From NCBI GenBank assembly GCA_947573605.1, contig CANPGM010000019.1, positions 1 through 60,032 of the forward strand: a stretch of DNA of 60,032 bases, read 5' to 3'. Below the pieces are notes generated by a model. It searched no databases and was not told where the DNA came from. It worked only from the letters and a program-made list of their open reading frames with translations. This DNA is from an uncultured Roseburia sp. (lineage in GTDB: Bacteria; Bacillota; Clostridia; Lachnospirales; Lachnospiraceae). Shown here in pieces: positions 1 through 8,499 of this stretch. The first letter of the stretch is position 1. The number at the start of each line of letters is the position of its first letter. Made by a program: the position numbers and the translations under genes.

Positions 1-26
1 ATCATTACATTTCAGAAAAATGAAAT

Positions 27-48
27 ACCGCTCTTTGGAAGAGCGGTA
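27..48 (-). terminator. Rho-independent terminator of the MATE-GNAT operon
   Basis: Read on the minus strand, a 9-bp stem (ACCGCTCTT / AAGAGCGGT) with a three-base loop is followed by a T-rich stretch (ATTTCATTTTTC). It lies about 25 bases after the last stop codon of the broken GNAT gene, the right place to end the transcript that starts near 1850. Confidence 0.6.
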
Positions 49-73
49 GAAGTTGCAGGTTGGCAGTCCATTT

Positions 74-439
74 TTATTGTAATCCTTTGTACACTGAAGC
101 AAGGGTATCCAGATACATTTCTTTATAGTCGTCCCGCTCTGCTTTCAGCAGGGCCGTTTTCAATAATTGGCGCCCCCATCCTAATTGATGATATTCTTCC
201 AGAAGATATAATGACTTTATTTCACATCGTTTTTCGTCTAATTTTTTTTAAGCTGCTGTTCCTATTATTTTTTCTCCGTCAAACAGACACCAGAAGTACT
301 CAAAATATTCCTCAATTTTACAATACATATTATGACGTCCGTCCAATTCCAATATTCTGCCTGACTGCGGCAGACATTTTTCTAAAAATCGAAACAGACC
401 GTCTTTATCTGTTCTATGATATTCCCGTATAGAAATCAT
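74..439 (-). pseudogene. Broken GNAT-family N-acetyltransferase
   Basis: The gene starts at ATG 439, overlapping the MATE stop codon as ATGA. The first 63 codons (from MISIREYHRTD to DGEKIIGTAA) look like the N-terminal half of a small GNAT acetyltransferase. An in-frame TAA at 248-250 then interrupts it, but the same frame continues with KKLDEKRCEIKSLYLLEEYH, then LGWGRQLLKTALLKAE and YKEMYLDTL. That is the acetyl-CoA-binding core (Q/RxxGxG/A-like) of this family. A single TTA-to-TAA change would explain the stop. The family is usually about 155 residues. Here the second stop, at 74-76, follows soon after LDTL, so the C-terminal strand is also missing or shifted (another frame reads FYRSSKERYFIFLK). 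It is probably non-functional; a sequencing error could explain one of the two lesions but hardly both. Confidence 0.75.
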
Positions 440-1830
440 GTCAGCCCGCCCTCTTTTCTCCGTATCGTCATATCCTCGTGAAGCCACTTTCCGCTTACAT
501 ACCGTACCGCAAAGATACTTGCCCGCACAATCCAGTCGGTAAATATCCCAATCCACACGGCCCAAAGTCCAAGATGATATGTCCTTACAAGGAAAACGCA
601 AAGCGCCACACGGCAGCACCACATGCTGCTGACAGAAACAATCATTGAGAACCGGACGTCACCCGCAGCCCGAAATCCGTACGGCAGACCAAAAGCGCCT
701 ACCCACAGCAGCGGTTTTACTATCGTCATTGCCGTTACGAGTTTAAAACACATGTCTGCCGCTTCAGGTTCCATTCCGCTAAGCCATGTTACCGGTTTTG
801 TAATTGCCAAAACGAAAAGACACGAAGCGAGCACTCCAATCCATGCGACGCCCATGAGTTTTACAATATTATACTTTGCCTCTTCTTTTCTATGCGCACC
901 GATACACTGACCCACTACCGTCATAAGACCGATGCCTACCCCATTGCTGAAAATACCGTTTACGTTTTCAAGAATATCCGTCATGGCCTGCGCCGAAATC
1001 GCAATTGTTCCCATAGTTGAAACCGTCGAGGATATCGCAATTTTTCCAAACTGAAACATACCGTTCTCAATTCCTGCCGGGACGCCTATCGCCAGTATTT
1101 TGAATATCAGGGGCAGATCGGGACGAATTTTCAAATAATCCCTTATCACAATTGTTTGGGTTGGTTTGCGCAGGCCAAAATAGATTACCACCGTACCGAA
1201 AGCTCTTGATAAAAGCGTTGCAAAAGCGGCGCCGGCCACACCCCACTTAAAGCCGTAAATAAACAACGCATTACAGGTCACGTTTATGACATTGGAAATC
1301 ACAGAGATCTTCATCGGAAATTTTGAATTGCCTGACGCTCTGTAAAAAGCCGCTCCCGCACTGAACAATGCCAAAAACGGATAGGAAACGGCTGTTATCA
1401 TAAAGTAAAGAAATGCGTTTTCCATAATAGAATCTTCAACCGATCCAAATATCAGCCGAAGAAGCCGTTCTCCTCCGAAAATACAAAACGCTGTAATTGT
1501 CAGCGATATCGCAAGTACGGTAAGCACGACCTGCCCTGCTGTTCTGTTGCTTTCCTCTTTGTTCCCGCCGCCAATATACTGAGAACAGATAATGACTGCG
1601 CCGGCTGCCATTGCCGCAAATATCTGTATCACAAGATTATTGATTGAATCGACAAGAGATACTGCCGATATGGCAAAACTTCCGACGGTGGAAACCATCA
1701 TCGTGTCCACCATCCCCATAAAGGAATTTAAAAACTGTTCTACAATTATAGGAACCAACAGCCAAAACAGCGCTTTACGGTCAAATAGGAGATTTTTTCG
1801 GTCTATCTGTTTTTTATCGTATAATTTCAT
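436..1830 (-). CDS. MATE family multidrug/Na+ antiporter
   Basis: A 464-residue membrane protein, the usual length for a MATE exporter, with about twelve hydrophobic segments in two homologous halves. The first half opens with LLVPIIVEQFLNSFMGMVDTMM, the typical P-x-(I/V)-x-(E/Q)-Q start of MATE helix 1; the second half begins near residue 245 (KILAIGVPAGIENGMFQFGK). These proteins export cationic or aromatic compounds in exchange for Na+ or H+; the substrate cannot be read from sequence. The start is supported by a GGAGG-like site. A consensus promoter lies just upstream (1851-1879). The downstream GNAT gene overlaps its stop codon by ATGA, so the two were translated as a pair. That fits an efflux pump plus drug acetyltransferase, though the partner is now broken. 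Confidence 0.93.
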   Translation of the reverse strand: MKLYDKKQIDRKNLLFDRKALFWLLVPIIVEQFLNSFMGMVDTMMVSTVGSFAISAVSLVDSINNLVIQIFAAMAAGAVIICSQYIGGGNKEESNRTAGQVVLTVLAISLTITAFCIFGGERLLRLIFGSVEDSIMENAFLYFMITAVSYPFLALFSAGAAFYRASGNSKFPMKISVISNVINVTCNALFIYGFKWGVAGAAFATLLSRAFGTVVIYFGLRKPTQTIVIRDYLKIRPDLPLIFKILAIGVPAGIENGMFQFGKIAISSTVSTMGTIAISAQAMTDILENVNGIFSNGVGIGLMTVVGQCIGAHRKEEAKYNIVKLMGVAWIGVLASCLFVLAITKPVTWLSGMEPEAADMCFKLVTAMTIVKPLLWVGAFGLPYGFRAAGDVRFSMIVSVSSMWCCRVALCVFLVRTYHLGLWAVWIGIFTDWIVRASIFAVRYVSGKWLHEDMTIRRKEGGLT

Positions 1831-1850
1831 TTCCCTCTGCCTCCAAAGAA

Positions 1851-1879
1851 ACTATACACATTGCAAACAGATTTGTCAA
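1851..1879 (-). promoter_or_regulatory. Sigma-A promoter for the MATE gene
   Basis: On the minus strand, TTGACA (1879-1874), a 17-base spacer and TATAGT (1856-1851). It lies 20 bases before the MATE start codon, which implies a very short untranslated leader. Confidence 0.7.
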
Positions 1880-1893
1880 AAAAAGCTTACTTA

Positions 1894-3123
1894 TTATTTT
1901 GTTCCCGACTCAAACAATTTCATCCGTCCGACCAGCCTGCTCCTTCTTCCCGCTTCCCGTAAAATTTCCCTTCCCGAAACCTTTCGTATGGTGCGGTTAT
2001 TATGCAGAAAGCGCGCCAGCGTCAAAATCCAGAGTACGGGCCAGCACAAAAATATGTTCCCGCTTTTGGGATAATTCAGATGCATCTGGTGATGAAACTC
2101 CAGAAAATAGGCAAAAATTCCGGTTCCCCTCATTGCGACCATACGGTTATGCTGCTCTTTTCCAAATTCGCCTCCCTTTAAAACCTCATAGAGAAACTCT
2201 AAAACCAGTTCTTCCTCAGGCGGCGCGTCAAGCAGAAAGCGGACGTTTCCCTCCTTCAGCCCCAGATATTCTACACAACATTTTGTCAAAACAGAAACAA
2301 ATCCTTCCGTCCCGCTTTTTTGTATCAGCTCCGAAAACCGCGCCTTCTCCTCCGCCGCAATCTCCCGGTTCCAAAACACCGCCCAGTCGCAGAGATATTT
2401 CAGTCCGAATCCAGACCTCAGAAAGTGCTGCAGCATATGAAGCAGCAGATAAAACGCATGATACGCCTCTTTCGGCTGGTAAAAAGGAACTCCCCAGGAA
2501 CTGTTTTTTACCGTATTTTTCCCGTACTCCGGCAAAAGTTCTTTCAGAAACGAATTGATCTGTCTGCTTTCAAACGGTTCGGCCAGCGTATGATGCACTT
2601 CGACAGAAATGCCTTCGTCGTTTTTCAGTTCCACATGATGAAGCGCTTTCTGGTTTTTCAGCCGGTAAAATCCGTTTTCCGTCAGCAACGTACATGCCCG
2701 CTCAAAATCCGCCTGTTCGGGAATCAAAAGATCGACGTCGCCCGACTTCCGCAGTTCCGGTACAGGATAGAAGGACGCGGTAGCGGCTCCTTTTAGCACA
2801 ATCGCAGTAATCCCGTTTGCTTCCAGCAGTCCCGTTACAAATTTCGTCAGAAACAACAGCCTGTAATTGGTTCGTACGGCCATCCGGGCCGCGCTCTTTG
2901 CCGACTGACAAACGACGGCGGACGTTCCCTTAAACGTCTTAATCACGTCATAAAGAAACGGCAGAACGGCATGTCTCTGCGCCAGTTCTACGGCCTCTTC
3001 CAGGCAGGCTTCCGAAGGAAAAGCCGCCGTTGCAGCTTCTTTTCTTTCTCCGGCAAGCGCCCTTCTTAGTAATTCAAACAAAAACAATTCCGATTCGCAC
3101 GGCCTGTATTCCAATTTTCTCAT
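1894..3123 (-). CDS. Nucleotidyltransferase-fold protein (NTP_transf_5 type)
   Basis: A 409-residue protein of the uncharacterised NTP_transf_5 family (PF14907-like). The nucleotidyltransferase core is visible as IVLKGAA (residues 108-114) followed by RKSGDVDLLI (125-134), where Asp129 and Asp131 would bind the metal. The C-terminal half is helical with HHQMHLNYPKSG. Such proteins occur next to PqqD and HprK-like kinases in gene clusters for modified peptides; the substrate is unknown. Its ATG overlaps the flippase stop codon (ATGA), so it is the last gene of the Stealth-flippase operon. The matching PqqD/HprK genes lie about 18 kb away at 21216-25919, still within the same surface island, so I infer a shared pathway. 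It could instead modify the polysaccharide. Confidence 0.8.
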   Translation of the reverse strand: MRKLEYRPCESELFLFELLRRALAGERKEAATAAFPSEACLEEAVELAQRHAVLPFLYDVIKTFKGTSAVVCQSAKSAARMAVRTNYRLLFLTKFVTGLLEANGITAIVLKGAATASFYPVPELRKSGDVDLLIPEQADFERACTLLTENGFYRLKNQKALHHVELKNDEGISVEVHHTLAEPFESRQINSFLKELLPEYGKNTVKNSSWGVPFYQPKEAYHAFYLLLHMLQHFLRSGFGLKYLCDWAVFWNREIAAEEKARFSELIQKSGTEGFVSVLTKCCVEYLGLKEGNVRFLLDAPPEEELVLEFLYEVLKGGEFGKEQHNRMVAMRGTGIFAYFLEFHHQMHLNYPKSGNIFLCWPVLWILTLARFLHNNRTIRKVSGREILREAGRRSRLVGRMKLFESGTK

Positions 3124-4646
3124 CTCCTCTTCTTAAGCGCCCGAAGCTTTCCGACTAAAAAACGATACTCTGCCGTCCGGCAGTAAATCAGCAAATAAAG
3201 CAGATTCGGTACGGTTACACAAATCAAAACACGAATAAGAAGTACCATACCGTCTCCGCCCGAAACTCTGCGGCAGAGAAAATCCGCGGCAAACCAGACG
3301 CATCCCGTCACAACCGTATAAAGCAGATACTTGAAAAAATAACCCGCACACGGAGCATGAAACCCCTTTTTATATAAAATATACGGTTCAATCCACAGCG
3401 AAGTAAAAGCCATACTAAGCGTCGTACCCAGAAAAACGCCCGCCGTCCCCATCCATCCGGCCAGCACAAACGAAAATACAAGATTTAAAACGGCTTCCGC
3501 AACCGCCTTATAACGGTCATACCAGAACAGACCCAGCGAATCGCGGAACGTAAGCCCCGCATTCCGCATACCGTTTAAATAAAAATTCAGACATAAAAGA
3601 AATACAATTTCACCCGAAAAAAGATACTGTTTTCCAAAACTTAATGAAATAAACGGATTCAAAAGCTCGAACAGGCAGATAAACGAAAACCCGTACACCC
3701 ACTGTCCGAGGAAAAAAACAGCTTCAAATACTTCCCGGATATGTCCCTCTTTTTCTGTGACGCCCAGATTTCCCACACTGGCGGTAAGTCCCTGAAAAAT
3801 CTGCGTCAGCATCTGACCGACCGAGCCGATTACCAGGTAATAATTGGAATAGCTTCCGACACTGATAAGTCCCACAAATGACGATAAAAGCAGATTATCG
3901 GTATTGTTTACCACGACCATCCCGGCCTTATGCATAAACATTGCCCGGATATTCTGAAAAATCTGTTTTTTTTCGCCTGTCTCAAGCGCCCTGGCATTTT
4001 TTTCCTTTAAATAAGGATACAGCGCATTTGCCCTTCTTGTGGTGCAAAGATTGCAAAGTACGGTCGTTGCGATATTAATCAGCAAAAACAAAATAAAATC
4101 TCTGCGCCAGATCAGTACGATAATCTGCAGCACGTCCTGCAATACCCAGGACATCGTCAGATAAAACGTCCCGATATAAAAACGCTGATGCGCGTCCATC
4201 AGTATTTTTTTATAAATAAAAAGATAAGACAAAACGGCGTTTGCAAGAAACAGAAGATAAATCAGCGTCAGATGCTCCACATTTTCATAGTCCTGAATCA
4301 GAACATTCATAAACGGAAGCAGCAAAAGCCCTGCCGCCCCCACGATTACGGCAATCGCACGGTAAAATCTGCCGAACAGCCGCATCAGCGATTTCTGTTT
4401 TTCGATATTGCCCGCAGCGACCGGCTGATACAACGCATAAGTAATTGCCGTCCCGACTCCCATTTCCGAGAGGGAAAGCACGTTAATAATATCCGTAAAC
4501 AATCCGTTTACACCGACATAACTCTCGCTTAACGTATGCGTAAAGACAACCCGCAGAACATATCCCATCACAATTGCCGTCAGACGGGAACAGAGGGCTA
4601 CCGATGTATTGCGCGCCGAATATTCCGTTCTGCTTTTTAACTCCAT
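3120..4646 (-). CDS. Polysaccharide flippase (Wzx/MVF-like)
   Basis: A membrane protein of 508 residues with about twelve to fourteen hydrophobic helices, beginning with NTSVALCSRLTAIVMGYVLR. This is the usual opening of oligosaccharide translocases of the MOP superfamily, which flip lipid-linked sugar chains across the membrane. The frame is open further upstream, but the ATG at 4646 has an AAAGGG site six bases before it and gives the normal N-terminus (MELKSRTEYS). It sits between the Stealth gene (ending 4669) and the nucleotidyltransferase gene (ATGA overlap). A second, different exporter (PelG, 10869-12344) in the same island suggests two exported glycans, one teichoic-like or capsular and one Pel-like. 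Confidence 0.88.
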   Translation of the reverse strand: MELKSRTEYSARNTSVALCSRLTAIVMGYVLRVVFTHTLSESYVGVNGLFTDIINVLSLSEMGVGTAITYALYQPVAAGNIEKQKSLMRLFGRFYRAIAVIVGAAGLLLLPFMNVLIQDYENVEHLTLIYLLFLANAVLSYLFIYKKILMDAHQRFYIGTFYLTMSWVLQDVLQIIVLIWRRDFILFLLINIATTVLCNLCTTRRANALYPYLKEKNARALETGEKKQIFQNIRAMFMHKAGMVVVNNTDNLLLSSFVGLISVGSYSNYYLVIGSVGQMLTQIFQGLTASVGNLGVTEKEGHIREVFEAVFFLGQWVYGFSFICLFELLNPFISLSFGKQYLFSGEIVFLLCLNFYLNGMRNAGLTFRDSLGLFWYDRYKAVAEAVLNLVFSFVLAGWMGTAGVFLGTTLSMAFTSLWIEPYILYKKGFHAPCAGYFFKYLLYTVVTGCVWFAADFLCRRVSGGDGMVLLIRVLICVTVPNLLYLLIYCRTAEYRFLVGKLRALKKRR

Positions 4647-4668
4647 ATTGATCCCTTTCATCTCTGCT

Positions 4669-5676
4669 TCAATCTGATTCAAACGAACACTTATCCGGCA
4701 AAACCTGTTCAAAGGCCCATAATATCTGGCGTTTCGCATACAAAAAATCAATCGGATCACTCGTATCGTTGATACAGATCATATCCGCTTTCCGCTTTAA
4801 CAGTGTCTGCACCAGTTTTCTATTGTCCGTCTGCACATTAAAATAACGAAAACGCGCCGTAATATTTTTTGCTTTAAAGTTTCCCGACAGCTTCTGCCAC
4901 TCTCTTACCGCGTATTGATTTACGTCCTCCTTATTTCGAAAACGGTGGCCGCATGTTTCATGCAGGAGCTCACGCTCTTTTTCCCATAGATTTTCAAACG
5001 AAGTTTTCAGAAAAGAAGACGGTCCGTGCACCGTATAAAATCCGGTGTAGAGCGGAAACGCAAGTTCCAGCAGATTATAGAAAAAATACAGCGGCGGGTA
5101 GCCCGCCTTAAAATAGTTTCCGGGCTGCTTTAACACATTCTCCCGTTTCCTGAAATGCTTAGACAAAAGCAGCGTATTATTTAAATAAATATAGGACATC
5201 ACCGGGTCTTTCGGATTTGCTACGACCGGCTGGAACGCCAGCATATCGCAGGGCAGTCCGCCGCAGAAAAAATCGTCCGGTCTTACAAATCCGGTCAGAA
5301 AAAAGTCGTCGTTAAAATAGACAAACTTCTCCGACAGCCCCGGTATCCTGTGCATATTCCACTCAATCGTACAGGGATTAAACGTCGGAAGATATTCCTT
5401 TGGAATGTAGTCTTCATGGCGCACAATATGAAGCTTCGGATGGCTGGTATTCAGCCATTTCGGAAGATGCCCGCAGGTCACGAAATGAATTCGGCCGACC
5501 CAGGGCGCGTATTTTTCCACCCCCCGGAACCAGTATTTTAAATTACCCCAGTTACGGAATCTCTGTTCATTTGCCTCCGCTTTATTGCCCGTCAGATAAC
5601 CGCTCATCTCGCGCCGCCATGCGGCGTCGTCTCCGTCCAGCCATGATATGACAAAATCTATTCCGCTCCGTTTCAT
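4669..5676 (-). CDS. Stealth-family sugar-phosphate transferase
   Basis: A 335-residue protein with the conserved regions of Stealth proteins: CR1 IDFVISWLDGDD (6-17), then RFRNWGNLKYWFRGVEKYAP (39-58) and the CR2 core HIVRHEDYIP...EWNMHRIPGLSEKFVYFNDDFF (FNDDFF at 121-126), followed by the CR3/CR4-like region. Family members include bacterial capsule phosphotransferases and the animal GlcNAc-1-phosphotransferase; they transfer a sugar-1-phosphate to a glycan, giving phosphodiester links. An AGGAGG site lies five bases before the ATG. It is the first gene of a three-gene minus operon with the flippase and NTP_transf_5 genes, divergent from the DUF4832 gene at 5793. The phosphosugar donor and acceptor cannot be told from sequence. 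Confidence 0.9.
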   Translation of the reverse strand: MKRSGIDFVISWLDGDDAAWRREMSGYLTGNKAEANEQRFRNWGNLKYWFRGVEKYAPWVGRIHFVTCGHLPKWLNTSHPKLHIVRHEDYIPKEYLPTFNPCTIEWNMHRIPGLSEKFVYFNDDFFLTGFVRPDDFFCGGLPCDMLAFQPVVANPKDPVMSYIYLNNTLLLSKHFRKRENVLKQPGNYFKAGYPPLYFFYNLLELAFPLYTGFYTVHGPSSFLKTSFENLWEKERELLHETCGHRFRNKEDVNQYAVREWQKLSGNFKAKNITARFRYFNVQTDNRKLVQTLLKRKADMICINDTSDPIDFLYAKRQILWAFEQVLPDKCSFESD

Positions 5677-5734
5677 AAACGCCTCCTGTAAATTTTCTTT
5701 TCAAAATCTTTGGATAGCTTTCCCCGGCATATCA

Positions 5735-5743
5735 TGCTATAAT
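5735..5743 (+). promoter_or_regulatory. Extended -10 promoter for the anchored DUF4832 gene
   Basis: TGCTATAAT is an extended -10 element (TGn plus TATAAT), 50 bases before the start codon at 5793. No good -35 element is visible, which is normal for extended -10 promoters. Confidence 0.5.
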
Positions 5744-5792
5744 CAGGAACAAATCGTGAAAATCAGCCAAAACGGACAGGAGGGATCTATCC

Positions 5793-7220
5793 ATGAAAAA
5801 AAAATTTGTCTTCTTTCTCGTTTCGTGTCTGCTGCTGCTTCTTCTTGCAGCCGGCCTTTTCCTGTCGGCGCTTTCCCGTCGGCGCCTGCCCGTCAACTAT
5901 TGGCCTTTAAGAAATCCCGTCCAAAACCGAACGCTCGAAAATCCCTACCGGGGCTGGTATCATCTCTACGGCTACCTGCTCTCCGATACGGAACCCGTTT
6001 CTATGGAAGACGTTTCCCGTATCAGCGGCGAATATCCGTACGAAATTGTGCTGCTGGAAATCAACCTCAAAAACTACGCCGATTCCGACATCAGCCAGGA
6101 CGGCTTAAATCAGCTTACCGGCATTTTTTCCAGCTGGAAAGAAGCCGGAAAACAGCTTATCGTCCGATTTTTGTACGACTGGGACGGACGCGCTGTAGAA
6201 ACCGAACCGGAAAGCATTTCCGTAATCAAGCGCCATATGGAGCAGACCGCGGACTGTGTGAACAGCTTTAAAGACTGTATCTATCTTCTCCAGGGCATTT
6301 ATGTCGGCAACTGCGGCGAAATGAATAACTCCGCCTATATGGAAGAGGACTCCATGCGTGAACTAGCGGATTATCTGGCCTCCGTAATCGACCCTTCCGT
6401 TTTTCTCTCCGTCCGTACTCCGGCCCACTGGCGAACCATCAACCAAACATATGAACCCCTCGGCGCCGATTCCGCATTCGACGGATCGCCCGCCGCCAGA
6501 TTCGGACTTTTTAACGACGGAATGTTAGGTTCCGGAAACGACCTCGGCACCTACGGAGACGTCTCGCTTACACTTGCCGAACAATATTCCGACAAAGGCA
6601 CCAGAGAAGAGGAACTGGCATTTCAAAACCGGCTTTGCAGTTATGTGCCGAACGGCGGAGAAGTCGTCCTTGACAATCCGTATAATGACTTTTCCAATGC
6701 TCTGGCCGATTTAAAGCAGATGCGCGTTTCCTATCTGAACTGTCTCTACGACGGGACGGTTCTGGATAAATGGCGCTTTGCCGTCTATCAGGGAAACGAC
6801 TGCTTTTACGGTACAAACGGTTTCGACTATATCGGCTCGCATCTTGGCTACCGCTATGCCCTGACCGCTTCGGAATTTGAGTTCCGGCCGCTGAAAGATG
6901 ACGCGGCCGTTTTACGCATTACCATAGAAAACAGCGGGTTTTCCGCCAGCCTGCGCATGTTTTCCTCCGAACTTACCGCCGTCAACCAGGAAACCGGAAA
7001 CGTATACCGGATTCCGATAGACGCCGATTCGCGCTGCTGGTCGGGATCGGATTCCGCCACGCTCTCCGTCTCTTTAAATGTCCGTGACTGGCAGACAGGA
7101 AACTATGTGTTGTATTACTCATTGAAAGACCCTGTTTTAGACAGGCGGATCGCGTTAGCCAACGCGCTGGTTACGCCTGACTGCGGCTATCCGTTTGCCG
7201 TAATCAGCCTGCACAAATAA
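5793..7220 (+). CDS. Membrane-anchored DUF4874/DUF4832 glycosidase-like protein
   Basis: A 475-residue protein. Residues 4-26 form a hydrophobic signal-anchor, so the rest is expected outside the membrane. The DUF4874 part starts with LENPYRGWYHLYG (48-60) and includes IVRFLYDWDGRA and YLLQGIYVGNCGEMNNS (Glu176 candidate catalytic acid), VRTPAHWR and LFNDGMLGSGNDLGTYG (239-255, Asp242). The DUF4832 part ends in a beta-rich domain. These two domains normally occur together in secreted TIM-barrel proteins thought to act on polysaccharides; no activity is established to my knowledge. An AGGAGG site precedes the ATG. The gene converges on a clear paralog at 7204-8499, with 17 bases of overlap at the 3' ends. 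I infer trimming or modification of the island's polysaccharide. Confidence 0.82.
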   Translation: MKKKFVFFLVSCLLLLLLAAGLFLSALSRRRLPVNYWPLRNPVQNRTLENPYRGWYHLYGYLLSDTEPVSMEDVSRISGEYPYEIVLLEINLKNYADSDISQDGLNQLTGIFSSWKEAGKQLIVRFLYDWDGRAVETEPESISVIKRHMEQTADCVNSFKDCIYLLQGIYVGNCGEMNNSAYMEEDSMRELADYLASVIDPSVFLSVRTPAHWRTINQTYEPLGADSAFDGSPAARFGLFNDGMLGSGNDLGTYGDVSLTLAEQYSDKGTREEELAFQNRLCSYVPNGGEVVLDNPYNDFSNALADLKQMRVSYLNCLYDGTVLDKWRFAVYQGNDCFYGTNGFDYIGSHLGYRYALTASEFEFRPLKDDAAVLRITIENSGFSASLRMFSSELTAVNQETGNVYRIPIDADSRCWSGSDSATLSVSLNVRDWQTGNYVLYYSLKDPVLDRRIALANALVTPDCGYPFAVISLHK

Positions 7221-8499
7221 CCCCCAGATACACACGTTTCTCCTTTAGCCGATTCGCAAAAGCAATCGGCTCTCTGTCTCTTTTTCTCTCCATCCGCAGA
7301 AACAGTTCGAAACGCTCGCCGGGCGCCGGCCCGGCAGCTTTCATTGCAAATTCTCTCAGGCCGCCCGGCAGCAGCTCCTTCGGGAAAACCGAACGTCTCG
7401 TAAGATCGGTTACGCCGCCCCCGTCCTCACGTTCCAAAACCAGCTCCGCCTCTTCCCTCATAACGGAGAATCCGACATTTTCTATTTTGATACGAAGAGA
7501 GACTTCGTTTGTCATTCCCTTTCCATTGACCTCCCGGACGACAAAACGATAACCCATATGACATCCGATGTAGTCCAGACCATTACACCCGTTAAAAACG
7601 CCCTTCTCCCGCCAGATACTCTGTTCCCAGCGGTTCAAACACTCTATATCATGCGTGCGGTTCAGATACGAAACACCCGTCCGCCGCATCTCTTCCACAG
7701 CGCGGCAAAGCTCCCCCGTTACAGCCGAAGATCCGACGGCCTCTCCCCCGTACGGAACCTTCGCCGACAGCGTACGAATAAAAGCAAGCTCTTCCTCTCT
7801 GCACCAGCGCTCCTTCCATCCGGCTTCCTTTCTGCTTAGACTTCCGTAAGTTCCGAGATTGTCCGGCGAGCCGAACATGCCGTCGTCAAACAGCCCCGTA
7901 GTGCAGGTATCGGACGCCGCCCCTTCCTGATGCAAAATTCTCCACTGCCGCGGCGTACGCACCGCAATCGGAATTTCTCTGCAGAGAGCTTCCCGCCAGA
8001 CGTCAAAAAGTCGTATTAATCTGCTCTCCGCTAAAAATTTAGAATCGTGCATCTCTCCCCAGCTTCCGATTAACAGCCCCTGTACCAGATAAACGGCTTT
8101 AGAAAAAGAAGAGAGGACCGGACCAAGCTGCCTCATATGCTCCTCAACTGTCTGTATAAAATCAGGCTCGCGCTCCATTCCTTTTCCCTCACGGTCATAA
8201 ACAGGACGTATGATCATTTCCTTTTTCTGCTTCTGAAAAAAAGCAAAAATTTCCGCAAGGCGAAGCAGCGCTTCCTGCGGCAGACTTCCTTCCCGATACG
8301 CGCCGATATCGATCAGCAAAAGCGCCAGCCGCTCTTCCTTTACAAGACACCAGAACAACTCTTCAAAATCCGGTTCCCGCTCCAGTGAAAACGGATAAAT
8401 GCGGTACCACCCGCGGCCCGGATTGGTAAGAACCTCCTTACTTTCGGAAAGCTCCGCCTTATGAAATACTGTTTTACACTTTTTCCTCATAAAGCTCAT
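7204..8499 (-). CDS. DUF4874/DUF4832 glycosidase-like protein without signal peptide
   Basis: A 431-residue paralog of the gene facing it. Shared motifs in the same order are LTNPGRGWYRIYP (24-36), YDREGKGMEREPD, YLVQGLLIGSWGEMHDS (Glu149), VRTPRQWR, TGLFDDGMFGSPDNLGTYG (Asp205/206), KVPYGGEAV, SYLNRTHDIE and GLDYIGCHMGYRF. Unlike its partner it has no N-terminal hydrophobic segment, so it is probably cytoplasmic, or exported by an unusual route. It is the last gene of the long exopolysaccharide operon; its start overlaps the glycosyltransferase 2 gene by 26 bases. Retention of all aromatic and acidic motif residues suggests it is still active. The substrate is unknown. Confidence 0.8.
   Translation of the reverse strand: MSFMRKKCKTVFHKAELSESKEVLTNPGRGWYRIYPFSLEREPDFEELFWCLVKEERLALLLIDIGAYREGSLPQEALLRLAEIFAFFQKQKKEMIIRPVYDREGKGMEREPDFIQTVEEHMRQLGPVLSSFSKAVYLVQGLLIGSWGEMHDSKFLAESRLIRLFDVWREALCREIPIAVRTPRQWRILHQEGAASDTCTTGLFDDGMFGSPDNLGTYGSLSRKEAGWKERWCREEELAFIRTLSAKVPYGGEAVGSSAVTGELCRAVEEMRRTGVSYLNRTHDIECLNRWEQSIWREKGVFNGCNGLDYIGCHMGYRFVVREVNGKGMTNEVSLRIKIENVGFSVMREEAELVLEREDGGGVTDLTRRSVFPKELLPGGLREFAMKAAGPAPGERFELFLRMERKRDREPIAFANRLKEKRVYLGVICAG

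Noticed and set aside
1899-2558. 219-codon plus frame opposite the nucleotidyltransferase gene
   Set aside because: Pro/Ser/Arg-rich antisense shadow without ribosome site; the opposite frame has clear family motifs.
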